A stretch of DNA of 64,000 nucleotides, from NCBI GenBank assembly GCA_024741835.1, contig JAENRP010000060.1, positions 76,087 through 140,086 on the forward strand, in the 5' to 3' direction. The stretch is from Diplocarpon mali (lineage: Eukaryota; Ascomycota; Leotiomycetes; Helotiales; Drepanopezizaceae). The notes beneath the pieces were generated by a model. That model searched no databases, was not told the origin of the DNA, and saw only the letters and a list, made by a program, of their open reading frames with translations. Below are positions 1 through 10,336 of the stretch, piece after piece. A program made the position numbers and the translations under genes. Each line of letters begins with the position of its first letter. Position 1 is the first letter of the stretch.

Positions 1-1559
1 TCTTCGTACTGTTGTTGATGGATTGGGGAGACCATGACCGCCTGACTCGCTGCTTTCGAGAGATCCTCGATAAGAGTTTGGAACATATTATCAACGTTCC
101 TGTCGCAATCGTAATTTAGGTAGGTCTCAACCAACGCTCTCGGATCCCCGCAGTATCTTTGTAGAATACCCATGAAATACAGCTTTTGCCCAACAGGAGC
201 ATTCCGTCGCTCCAGAAGTGCAAGGTAGATCTCATTGAGGAATACTTCAATTTCTTTCTACGGATTCGTCAGTGACAACCAACCCATGTTCCTCTTTAGA
301 CAAACCTTGAACGGCGCTCTCATGTGTTTCAACATGAGCCAAAATATCTCACAGCACACCTCGAAAACTCGGTCAACCGAGCTAGCGCCATTGCGAGTGA
401 TGCTTAAACACAGGTAGAACTTAATAGCCTGTAAGAATCCGGTAGGCTCGTTGCTCTTGCTGTTGGTGATAGTACATAGGGGAGAAGTAAACACGAGCAT
501 ATTATTATTTAGTAAGGCGTGAATCAAATGAAGTGAAATCAGTTTGGAGCGCATGGCTTGACCCTTTAAATCGTAAAGTTGGTCTGGAGGGAGGACTTTT
601 GTGCTGAGATTGCAAAAGGATCGGAAAACTAAATATGCATCTCGTATGTAGACTTCGTCTTCACTGTCTTCGGAGTCCAACTCTTCGTCTATGCTGCTCT
701 CAGGGAGCGGTGTCTCCCCTTCCACGTATATAGGTGGTGGCTGCGCATTCTTCAATTGTGTCACCATTGTCGAACCATCTCCCATCTGTGAGTCGTCAAA
801 GCTCTTGCGATACTCAAGGTCCTTGAGCGTCAATTTCGGCCCATCCTCTGATGGAATTTCGGAAGCAGCGATTTCCTCCACAGATTCATCTCTTCCATTC
901 GTGCCATTTGCTTCAGGCGCGACATCGACTGTTACCAAACTCGTGTTACCTGCGCTTGTGCCCATTTTCGAAAAGTTCAATCGAGCTTCCTTCATGTGTA
1001 TCCTGGCCTTGACTCGCTCGAACACGGTTCCGACCATCTGAGTCAAAGTTCCCTGGGCCACTTGTTGATTTGTGCTACTCCTCGAGAGCAGAAAGACATT
1101 GTAGACCTGTCGCACGGCCTTTAACAGCCCAGCCCCATGCACCACAATTTTGTCATTCAACACAGCTGCCAATAAAGATTTTACAATCTGCAGTTGTATT
1201 TCCACAGGCGTGGTCTCCCCTTGGAAACAGTCGCAAATGGTATTGATCGCTCGATCGATCAGAGGCTCTCGAGAAGCCTCCTTGTCGGCATTGGGGGACG
1301 ATGGTACAGAGAAGTACGAGTAGCTTATGAGCTTTCCGATGCAGTCCAAGGCCGTCGTGCTTAGAGGGATGCTGCCGGATTTCGTTGCTTGTTGCAGAGG
1401 CACAAATATGGTCTCGGGATTTGGTAGTTGCGGCGCATTATCTTTGATATCATTGAGAGCTTTCTGGACGGATTCCGATAATGGTTTATTTTTTTGTGCC
1501 TCTTTGGATGCAGCAATAGCTTCTAAAGCTGACGCTACAAATACAATCGAGGTCATCAT
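1..1559 (-). CDS. SEC7: Sec7-family ARF guanine-nucleotide exchange factor, N-terminal part (cut by window edge)
   Basis: Large Golgi ARF GEF that activates Arf1 at the trans-Golgi for vesicle formation. Exons seen: 1559-306 and 257-1 (minus); the 48-bp intron 305-258 has GTTTG...GTAG ends, and joining gives FKKEIEVF, as expected for the family. The first ~190 residues form the DCB dimerisation region, followed by an acidic low-complexity linker and the HUS region. The HUS box NYDCD is visible near the window edge (around 115-100). The catalytic Sec7 domain and the C-terminal HDS repeats lie outside the window. I chose the tandem ATG at 1559 because an in-frame TAA lies just upstream (CGC CAG TCC between); a short upstream coding exon is possible, since a CAG acceptor sits directly before it. 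Head-to-head with LAT1. Confidence 0.88.
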
Positions 1560-2014
1560 GGACTGGCGTTATTACCGACTTCCATCCGTGACCCTTCCTC
1601 TGCTATGATCGTGGTCGTGGTCCCAGTCAGCGAGGGAGAGCCGATGTTCGGTTTTGTATCAAAAATATATGGATTGAATGTATCTACCACGTCTCCCCAG
1701 ATTTACAGGCCCATGATAGGGATGGGTATCCCCTGCTCAAGCGCGGCGGCTACTGGGCCAGTGAAGTGGCTACCCACCGTTTTAGGCGCTTGTCGGAGAG
1801 CCGGTCACTTCATGCCGCTTTTAGCTCTTCCCAGCCCAACTATCAGAAAATTGATGGTTCCGTATCTCAACAATCCTGTTGACGTTGTCGGTCTTTTTTC
1901 CTCCTGCCATCCTCCTCGACGCAGCTTGTCCACGACCTCAATTGTCTGGAAACTTCCTTATCTCTTTCTCTCTTTCTGTTTTCTACCTGCTACTTCGTCC
2001 GCAAGATCTTCAGA
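1560..2014. promoter_or_regulatory. Shared spacer between divergent SEC7 and LAT1
   Basis: A 455-bp region between the two start codons, so it must hold both 5' UTRs and promoters. The part before the LAT1 ATG is pyrimidine-rich (tctttctctctttctg around 1965-1982), typical of fungal promoters or leaders. No conserved coding exon was found on either strand; open frames here are short and unrelated to either protein. Confidence 0.5.
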
Positions 2015-3509
2015 ATGCTCGCTGCGTTGATCAGACGGCGCGCCGTTCAGTCCTCCCTTTCTTTCCAATTCGCACGATGCTACGCCTCCAAGTCATTCCC
2101 ACCTCATTCGGTGGTAACCATGCCTGCTCTGTCGCCTACGATGACGGCTGGTAATATTGGGGCGTGGCACAAAAAGGTCGGAGACGCAATCGCTCCCGGA
2201 GACGTACTGGTTGAGATAGAGACTGATAAAGCACAAATGGACTTCGAGTTTCAGGAGGACGGCGTTTTGGCAAAGATCTTGAAGCAATCCGGAGAGAAAG
2301 ATATCGCAGTTGGTAACGTGAGTCCTATACCGGAATCAATTATTCACTCTACTTATCCATGTCCAGCCTATCGCAGTTATGATTGAGGATGGAGAGGACG
2401 CTTCAGCATTTGAAGCCTTCACACTCGAAGATGCCGGAGGCGAGAGTGCACCAGCGCCGCCACCAAAGGAGGAGGCCAGCCAATCTTCCGAGCCTGCAGA
2501 CACGCATTCCGGAACAGCTCCACCAAAAGCCGAGTCAACACAAGCTCCCCAAGAAACTGAGTCGAGTGGTGGAAAATTGGAGCCAGCTTTGGCGAGAGCT
2601 CCCAATGCCAGCGCTGCTGCTGTTAGATTGGCAATTGAGAACGGTGTCAAGATCACTGGCATCAAGGGTACTGGAACTGGTGGACAGATTACTGAGGGCG
2701 ATGTCAAAAAGGCTTTATCTGGCAATGCCCCGGCATCTCCAGGTGCCACTCCAGCATCTTCATTTATCGACACTCCCATCAGCTCTATGCGCAAAACTAT
2801 TGCCAACCGCCTTACCGAGTCCGTCAATCAAAACCCTCACTACTTCGTTGCTGCCTCCGTTTCAGTAAGCAAGCTTCTGAAGCTTAGAGCTGCCCTTAAT
2901 GCCTCCGCGGATGGAAAGTACAAGCTGTCAGTTAACGATTTCTTGATCAAGGCTGTCGGTGTTGCATGTAAAAAGGTTCCTGCGGTCAACTCCAGTTGGA
3001 GAGACGGCTTCATACGCCAATTTAACAACGTTGATGTCAGCGTAAGTTTGGCCCCTATGCAGCCTCTCAATCCCACTCACAAGAAACTACAGGTTGCCGT
3101 TGCTACCCCAGTTGGTCTTATGACCCCAATAGTTAAGTCCGTCGAAGGACTTGGCCTCGAGTCCATCTCGTCCCAAGTCAAGGACCTTGGAAAGCGGGCC
3201 CGCGACGGCAAGCTCAAGCCCGAAGAGTATCAAGGCGGAACATTTACCATCTCAAACATGGGCATGAACCCAGCAATTGATCGCTTCACAGCCGTCATTA
3301 ACCCACCCCAAGCCGGTATTCTCGCTGTCGGAACCACCAAGAAGGTTGCTATCCCAGCTGAGACTGAAGATGGCACCTCGATTGAATGGGATGACCAGAT
3401 TGTCGTGACAGGTAGCTTTGATCACAAGGTTGTGGACGGTGCTGTTGGTGGTGAGTGGATAAAGGAGTTCAAGAAGGTCGTTGAGAATCCTCTGGAGCTC
3501 TTGCTGTAA
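2015..3509 (+). CDS. LAT1: Dihydrolipoamide acetyltransferase, E2 subunit of the pyruvate dehydrogenase complex
   Basis: Mitochondrial E2 core enzyme that transfers the acetyl group from lipoamide to CoA. Exons 2015-2317, 2367-3041, 3093-3509; 464 residues. Residues 1-25 are Arg/Ser-rich with no acidic residue, a mitochondrial presequence. Lipoyl domain about 33-110, with the lipoylated lysine K72 in [10 protein letters not shown]. An acidic Ala/Pro/Glu linker follows, then the E3/E1-binding domain ([21 protein letters not shown]) and the catalytic domain ending in the family motif [10 protein letters not shown] (H437, D441). The second intron (3042-3092) is 51 bp with no in-frame stop, so the unspliced frame stays open; it is called an intron because removing it gives [14 protein letters not shown], the conserved form. 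Length fits fungal Lat1. Confidence 0.95.
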
Positions 3510-4129
3510 GTAGAGTGAGTGTTAGAGGGGAGAGAAGCGGAGGGGTGCTTGTGATTGTAATTGGTATAAAGATTCCCCATGTAAACTGTACAACTACCTT
3601 GTGCAGCATTTGCTGTAACTGGAGATAGAACCTCGCTCTTCCGACTTGCGTTTCAGCAGCTACCTCATCACTCGCTTGCTTCGCTTATTGTTCGCGTTGG
3701 AAACGACATTTCTTACCCCCCTACACCAGCCAATCACGCATCACACTCGGGAAACTGGTGAACCTCATTGCCTGATTGTCAACCTGTAACTTGAAGCTTA
3801 GAAGCTCGAAACCTTCCACGGTGGAACAATTTGGCCGTGGGCCAAGTTATCAAACATAGTGAAGCTTTCAATGGATGAAGCTGTCGTCAGCCATTAGACT
3901 AGATACATAATGAAACTGTCCTCAAATACTCACTTACACTCCAAACACCCTTTGACCCAGCCACAACGCCCCAACCGAACAAGTTTCTTAAGCAAACGCC
4001 GCCGCCCGATGCCGCTCCTTTGCCGTGCTTGTCATGAATGATAACAACAATCTGAAAGCCTCCCTCCTCACCCTTCCAAAATTCTCTTCCGGAAATCGAA
4101 AGACAATTATGATGTTATCAGACCTGGTA
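3510..4129. other. Convergent spacer LAT1 / PEP7, no gene seen
   Basis: Presumed 3' UTRs of the two convergent genes. I see no conserved reading frame and no RNA gene I can recognise. Confidence 0.5.
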
Positions 4130-6232
4130 CTACCTCCCTATTCCCAATAGCCTATTGTCACCCCCGGTATAGACGCCCGCAAAGTCCAACTGCCCAATCA
4201 TGCCACTCACTTCATCAATCTCCCTCCCTAAATCTGCAAGATTCCCACACAGCGCACTCACTTCATCAAAGCGTCTTGCCTTCTTCGCAGCATCCACCAT
4301 CCTTGCCACCAGAAATTTCTGCTCCTCCAATACGATGACTCGTTCCCGTAGTTCCTTCTCCTCGGCTTCCATTGCTGATACTGCGGAGCTGGAACTTATT
4401 TGAGAAGCGGAGTCAACGTCGTTATATTTGATGGCTGCGAGGGCCCCACGGCCATTTGGGGTTAGCCCATTCGAGCCATGTGGAGATGCGTGTTTGAGAA
4501 TGTTGGGGAGGGATTTGAGTGGCAGCATATGAATGCTTAGGAAGTTGGCGGCCTGTTGGTAGATGGCCCTTTGAAGCTTTGCTTGAGCGGAGCTACTGGT
4601 TGGTAGGTCTCGGATTCGCTTTGCGGCTAAGTCGTACTTACCGAAGGAGTCGATCAGCCGTTTCCGGACTTTGGACGCTTCGGTCAAGGTTTGATGCGAA
4701 GGTGGTTTATCTGGGTCTTGAAGCGCTATTAAAAGGCGTTGGAATTTTGGGAGAAGGAGGCGAATGCCTTTCTCGAATTGTAAGAGATTTTCGTAGGAGC
4801 GTTGGTCAGGTGGCTTATGAGATAATTCGGCAGCAAAGTCTTTTTTGCTGAAAACTGTTGCTTTACAGTCTCTGCACATGCGAACATCAATGCCGAGCCC
4901 TGGGGTGCCATTCTTTTCTGACTGAATGTCAGTCACTGGAGAATGTCAACCGACGACAGATTTGCAGATACTGTAAAACTTACTTGTCGTCACGTTCAGG
5001 CCAATCTCGGTTGAACAGCCTGTTCGTGGATCCGCACAGACTACCCGTCCGCATAATCGACAATGATGCCTCCTGAATGACCAAGATCCGAATTCTTGCT
5101 GGCAAAAAGGACATTTTGACACTTGTGCATCCTCTTCCCAAGTTACTACCGATTGCTCAAGTAGTTTCCGCTGGTTCTTCTGACCAGAGAGTGACAAAAG
5201 ACCGCTATGGCCCCCTACGAAGTCTTCCGGTGGGTTTGCCAAAAGTTGTGTGAGCTTAGTGAGTCTCTTCTCTAACCTCGAAATTTCCAAATATTCCTTG
5301 TCGACCTTCCTCCTTCGCATAGCGAAGAAATCGGCAGAGTCATCTCGTACTAGCCCGTTGTGGTCGTTGTAACCCTCTCTCGACTTGAAGCAAGTCTCGC
5401 AAGTCCTGCACCATAGTCCTCGAACTGGTTCGTGCTGCGCAGACCTTGAAAGCTTCATCTGGTACATGGTGTGGTCCTCGCAGAATAATAGCCCGCACTT
5501 CCTGCAGTTCACACTCCCATTCACAGCTCCAAGCCTCTTCCCACATGCCGGCTCCGAACACAAATCATTGAAGCCCGTTCTTTGCCAATGTGCCCTCGTA
5601 ACCACCTCATCGGGATCTACCGCTCGAGCTGGTTCTGGTGTCGAAAGCCGGTTGCCAGCGTGGGACACGGGGGTGGAAACTGGTATATATAGAGATTCAT
5701 TTGACTCAAAAACGTCCAGTCCCTTTAGCTTTTGGTTTATAACTGCCAAAGGTTGAAAATTTTTGGCCTTTATGACCTGCTTGTCAAACCAGTTCTTAAC
5801 TTCATCCTGCTCCACTGCTGGCAATTCCTGGTGATTGTCGTCGAGATGTCTGCGAGCGTCAGCTTGGCTTTGGATATTGGGCGAGATTCCTATTTACCGG
5901 TTCAATTGTAATAGGGTCATCTGGCGACATTAGCTAACATTCTCAGAACGATGCAAGACACCTACCATTTCTTCGTTGCATATGGGACATAGAAGCCTGC
6001 TACTCGCCTCTCTGCCCGAACCATTCTGCAGAGAAACTACGGAGCTCAGATCCTGTTCATCTTGTAAAGGCGACGTAGCCAGAGGAGAGGCAGACGACCC
6101 CCCAGATGAAACGGAGCTCGCCGCGGTCGAGGAGATCAGGGACGAGGTTCGCTGATGCGCCAGAGGGGGGGGAGGTGCCAGCGATTTCCCATTCCCTAGA
6201 ATCCTCCCACCTCCCAGCTTTCGACCAGACAT
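4130..6232 (-). CDS. PEP7: Vacuolar segregation protein Pep7/Vps19 (FYVE and Rab-binding tether)
   Basis: Endosomal tethering factor that binds PI3P and Rab5-type GTPases for Golgi-to-endosome traffic; relative of Rabenosyn-5. Exons on minus: 6232-5966, 5920-5898, 5849-4984, 4935-4130; 653 residues. Order: Ser-rich N-terminus; a C2H2 finger split by two introns (CPICNEEM, then LLQLNRHLDDNH); a first zinc-binding FYVE-like segment (CGKRLGAVNG..CRKCGLLFCEDH); a true FYVE domain with the hallmark RRHHCRLCGRVVC; then a helical C-terminal Rab-binding region. Exon 2 is only 23 nt (5920-5898) and supplies MTLLQLNR of the finger; joining it keeps frame and restores both finger histidines. The last FYVE cysteines (MCRDC) are in exon 4, across the 48-bp intron 4983-4936. 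Confidence 0.9.
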
Positions 6233-6431
6233 GGCAGGAATATATGGAGTGCAGTTCTCAAAGCCAGCCGGCTCGAGGTGTTTGGAGTATCGCGGTCTGT
6301 GACCACTGAAACCTTGCTCGTTCTATGCCGCATTAGGCGAGCATCCCGCTCTTATCGAGGCTCTTATCGTGATATCGTGAAATTCTTCGCCAGGGATACC
6401 TACATCTGAATACCTTCAACCACAGGGCAAA

Positions 6432-7301
6432 ATGGGCGACGAAAGGTTCCCCGAAGTCAAAGGAGGTGGCTCGTTGATCCTGGCATGGCAGATTCGTAGT
6501 AAGCGAGTCCTGGTTGTCGGTGGTGGAGAGGCGAGTCGCGACGATTCATCTGCAGTATTCTACTTCTACTGACTCAGTTCAGGTCGCCGCAGGGCGAATA
6601 TTGAATGTACTTGATGCAGACGCCAAAGTTACCGTTGTCTCCCCTCGGGAGGGATTGAATCCAGAAGTGGCCTACCGGATTGATAAGGGGCAGGTCGAAT
6701 ATGTAGATCGGAAATTCGAGCCTTCGGATCTCGACGATGTCGACATGGTGCTGACAGCAGTGGATGACCCTGAAGCCTCGACACAAATATGGAAGCTTTG
6801 CAAAGAGAGGAAGATTGCAGCAAATATTGCAGACGTGCCACCCGAATGCGATTTCTATTTTGGAAGTGTACATCGAGATGGACCTCTTCAAATCATGGTT
6901 AGCACCAATGGCAAAGGTCCGCGACTGGCAAACATAGTGAGAAGATTCATAGCAGAGAAGTTGCCCCCGAATGCCGGGGAGGCTGTCACAAATGTTGGGC
7001 GATTGAGACAGATGCTGAGGAAGATTGCGCCAAACATAGAGGAAGGGCCCAAGAGGATGTCATGGCAGGTGGCCAGAAAATATTTCTTTCTACGGATTGA
7101 GTGCTAATCATATTTAGGATGATCAAGGTTAGCGATGCGTACAGTTTGGAAGATTTATGTGAGATGAGCAAAGAGGATATGGAAGTGCTATTACGATTCT
7201 ACGCCCCAGACAAAGTGCCTCGGTTGGGCTGTCTCAAAGCTATGGAAGGAGAATGGGATGCTTTTGATGGGTCGTTTGGATTTTGTGTCGGCTGTGGATA
7301 A
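6432..7301 (+). CDS. MET8: Siroheme synthase: precorrin-2 dehydrogenase / sirohydrochlorin ferrochelatase
   Basis: NAD-dependent oxidation of precorrin-2 and iron insertion to make siroheme, the cofactor of sulfite and nitrite reductases. Exons 6432-6530, 6583-7064, 7118-7301; 254 residues. The Rossmann signature VLVVGGGEVAAGR (about 26-38) spans intron 1, and ADVPPECDFYFGS carries the family's catalytic aspartate (D117 here). C-terminal helical dimerisation domain ends FCVGCG. Both introns appear to be GC-AG: intron 1 is GAG|GCGAGT...TTCAG|GTC (52 bp, CTGAC branch-like motif) and intron 2 is TG|GCAGGT...TTTAG|G (53 bp, GCTAATC). With these, GGGE-VAAGR and RMSW-MIKVSD join in frame; no GT donor nearby does this. 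Slightly short of yeast Met8 but complete. Confidence 0.9.
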
Positions 7302-7566
7302 ACCGGCTTTTTCTACTCTTACATAAGAAGGAGTTCGTGAGCGGGATATATGCATAGTGCAATATGGCATCGAAAAGGAAAGTAATACTTGTAAAATATC
7401 TCGGAAGGCGGATTCCCTCCCCCGAAATATCAATTCTGTGCTAATTCTGTGCCTTCAACAAGCCTTAAAAATAAGACGAATGTGTATTGTACACACAGAA
7501 GCCAATTAACAGCGTTCCCTAAGTTTTTTAGAAATCTGAAACTCCATTCCAGCTACCCAACCTATC
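7302..7566. other. Convergent spacer MET8 / HbpS-like gene
   Basis: Shared 3' region of two convergent genes, 265 bp, AT-rich (runs such as aaaaataagacgaatgtg). Nothing else seen. Confidence 0.4.
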
Positions 7567-8219
7567 TCATAACTTCGCCCTCAACTTGCCACCCTTCAGA
7601 ACCTTATTCAAAGCATCAACACCAGCCTGGACAACCAGTTGATCTTGAGTCGGAGTTCCTGTACTTGCTCCAATACCGCCGATAACCTGTCCCTTTGAAT
7701 TTAAGATCGGCAATCCACCTCCAAAAGTGGTAAAACGGCCCCCGTTGCTATTTCCCAGTCCGAAAGCTGGTCCGCCTGGCCATACAGCCTCCTTGTAGAG
7801 ATGCGTGCCGACCAAATGCCCTGCTGCTGTAAAGGCCTTGTCTATTGCAACTGAAATCTCATTAGACACTATGATTCTCGAGGATACAATGCGAAAAATC
7901 ATTTAATGACAAGGGAGTGCAAGTACAGATCACATCACCCCACTTCTATGATGAGCGGTATCATGGCTCTCAATACTCTTTTTCAAGCTACCCTTTTTCA
8001 AGCTGAGGTACAGATTTATGCCAGCCAAGAAATAAAGAACCTACTACTAATACTCGTAATCTTTGCGCCCGACATCCTCGAGAAATGCAGCAGATGCGTC
8101 GAAGCATCCACCACAGCAATATTCATATCAACACCTATCTCCTCCGCCTTCCTCTCTGACGCTGCGACGGCGATCTTTGCGCCCTCGAGCGTGAGTTGTT
8201 CTTGCATTCTGGTCGCCAT
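7567..8219 (-). CDS. HbpS/GlcG-type (Haem_degrading, DUF336) domain protein
   Basis: Exons on minus: 8219-8054 and 7850-7567, 149 residues. The protein matches the small HbpS/GlcG fold, whose members bind or degrade haem in some bacteria; in fungi the role is unknown. Family features seen: the opening LTLEGAKIAVAASERKAEE, NIAVVDAST, MSGAK, the AIDKAFTAAG helix, and the C-terminal GGLPI..GQVIGGIGASTGTPTQDQLVVQAG. The intron (8053-7851, about 203 bp) is long for this window; its GTATTA donor and TTTCAG acceptor give KITIAIDKA, which fits. ATG at 8219 (MATRMQEQ) is preferred over the in-frame Met at 8261 because family members begin close to the LTLE motif. Convergent with MET8; whether the two share tetrapyrrole chemistry is only a speculation. 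Confidence 0.75.
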
Positions 8220-9390
8220 TGTGAGATATTCCTTGCGTCTTGGAAGAATCAATTGCTGCAAACGGGCATAGGGCTTACAGTTCGAGGGTGTTGTCGAGAA
8301 TGTTTGGAGATGCCGATGATGGCCGATGGCTTCGGCAGTACGGAGAAAGATCGACAGCTACCGATGTCAACAACTCCCAGTAAGAGTCTCTCCATTTTCA
8401 CATACTCGTCACTGCTTGAGTCTATACTAGGCGCAGATATTTCCGTACCGACGCTGAATTTTCGTCAAATAATTTTCGCTAGCTCTCATTTAGTCTCACG
8501 GTGCCATGAGAGATGCACGGTTGACCGAGCATATTTGTTGTTATCGCCAAATCTATTTTGTGTACATGCTGTGGCTGAAGAGTCAAGTGATCGCGCAAGA
8601 TGAACAACTAAAGAAGAAGTTAAACTCGCTCGAAGCTCTTGATCCGAGCATATTCTCCCATTAAAGCATGTCACATTCTCGCCAATACAGTATCACATAC
8701 GTCCTTGATTACGGGTGGTATTCGTCTTCGACTTCCCAGCCCTGAAGTGAGCGCATGCCCCAGTACCAATGACTCTATTGCGATGTCGGGCGGCGTTCAC
8801 AATACTTCCTTCGTGGCAACAGCTCTTGGGGATCCCGATTTGAAATAAACGACGAGAACTTTGGAAAGCGTAGAGGGCGAGGAGAGACGCCCGCCTGAGG
8901 ACGATAATACGTCTACCATTTAAGCTGTCACTCTGCCAGTTTATCTATCTTACGTAGGAAGTCCAGCTTCTTATTACATGGGCTTGGTCTCTGGGCTATG
9001 GCCAGCGTAAAGCGTACTTGGCCGGTGTATTCTGATCTTCAATAAGCCTCCCAATTTAGCTGCCACAGCTACGTTTCGATTCAGCGGCTGCAAGTAATAC
9101 GCTGGTAAAACAGATGGATATCAACGAGGTTTCCGTCAATGAACCTTGTTTGTAGGTTAGCATCTGGCTTTGCTGCTGAGCTTCGCGTGCCAGTTGTGAT
9201 CTTCGACTTGGAGCTTAAACCAATGGCCCATAGGATCTTCGATGCGTTAGGTAGAGCTCATTTGTCGACAAAGGTCCAGCATGAAAACCGGAACCCGGAC
9301 GTTGGTTTTGGCAGGGAACCGTCAGGTGAGGAAGATGACGTCCGTCTCACCATAATAACCTTTGCGCTTCGAAATACAGAGAACTTCGTT
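8220..9390. other. Spacer between HbpS-like gene and DUF4385-like gene
   Basis: About 1.2 kb. It should contain the HbpS-like promoter and the 3' UTR of the next gene. A plus-strand frame opens at 9139 and runs into the antisense of the DUF4385-like gene; it has no family features and I treat it as a shadow. Confidence 0.4.
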
Positions 9391-9850
9391 CTAAGCATCA
9401 TCTTCAGCCTCGCGCTTCAGAAGCCACTTTTTTTGCTCCTGCAGAAAATCCTTTTTCAACCTCTGATACCCCTCATGATCTTTGCACCTCTCCCATACCT
9501 CCCTGAAAATCTGACTGGCCTCTTCTTTCTCTTCCTTTCCATCATGCCCAGTACTCTTCTCATTCTTCATCCCTTTTTCTTTGCCATCAACATACTTTCT
9601 TCCCCCTTTGTAGTTCGCATACCGCTTCGATCTGGTCATGCCCATCTGGATGAACTTTCGGGTCATGTCCATTCCGACGAAGTCTTCAAGCTCATAGAAC
9701 TCCAGGAACTTTCCCCAGAGAATTTGAGAGGAATTTTGGGCGACTGAAACGGTTCGAAAACGCCAATGAGGAAGAATGTAGGATTTGTAGGGCTCAAAAG
9801 TCAGAACTCCCTGCTCTCCTCGACCAATGCGATACGTCATTCGGTGGGAT
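9391..9850 (-). CDS. DUF4385-like protein, 3' exon (5' end unresolved)
   Basis: The main exon (9850-9391) encodes about 153 residues carrying features I associate with DUF4385, a family known in bacteria and fungi with no assigned function: YRIGRGEQGVLTFEPYKS, ILPHWRFRT, and DFVGMDMTRKFIQMG followed by TRSKRYANYKGGRKY. A basic/acidic coiled tail follows (GKEEKEEASQIFREVWERC... to KREAEDDA). A CTTCTAG acceptor precedes ATCCCACCGAATGACG, and family members continue upstream of this point, so there is very likely a 5' exon between 9890 and 10010 that I could not fix. The frame also stays open to an ATG at 10002, so an intronless 203-residue reading is possible but looks unlike the family upstream of YRIGRG. 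Confidence 0.65.
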
Positions 9851-10002
9851 CTAGAAGGCAAAGTAAATTGGTTCATGATTGTAGACATGACACGAGATAG
9901 AAGAAACATAAAAGAGGAGAAGAATATGTCAGATTCGGAAGGGATCCGAACTTGTAATGACGTTATGCGCCTTGAGCTAACATGATCAATCAACAATGCC
10001 AC

Positions 10003-10336
10003 TCATCGTCGGCACATCGGCGCAGTGTAAAACGAATTGTATCTATACTGAAATAACGTGTCAAGGGCATGGAGATTACTCGACTAACCCAAACATTGGA
10101 AATGTTTTGCTGTAGGCCAACCAATACCACTGCCCCTTTACCCCCCCCCTCCCCCACAAAAACACTCTATTACGGTGACTATTTTTGTGCATAAGCGCAA
10201 GAGCTTTCACGATACGACGCGACGCGACTAAGAATTTCGCGTTATACGGCAGCCTCCTGGACACCGAAATCCCTTCCCAAAGTCAACATCACCACATCGC
10301 ATCCTAACAACCAAATATACTGGAGATTCGCCCAGA
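10003..10336. other. Promoter region of MCM6
   Basis: 334 bp between the DUF4385-like gene and the MCM6 ATG. It contains a C-rich run (10140-10156) and the candidate cell-cycle elements listed separately. Confidence 0.4.
10217..10242 (+). promoter_or_regulatory. Candidate MBF/E2F-like G1/S sites upstream of MCM6
   Basis: acgcgacgcga (10217-10227) and tttcgcgt (10235-10242) lie about 95-120 bp before the MCM6 start. They resemble MCB (ACGCGT-type) and E2F-type elements that drive G1/S transcription of MCM genes in yeasts and animals. Resemblance only; no exact ACGCGT palindrome is present. Confidence 0.4.

Noticed and set aside
6514..6582. Reading MET8 from an internal start without the first intron
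   Set aside because: It would lose the start of the Rossmann motif; the exon at 6432-6530 supplies the conserved SLILAWQI and VLVVGGGE.
9139..9747. 202-residue plus-strand open frame
   Set aside because: Its second half is the antisense of the DUF4385-like exon, which has clear conserved motifs.
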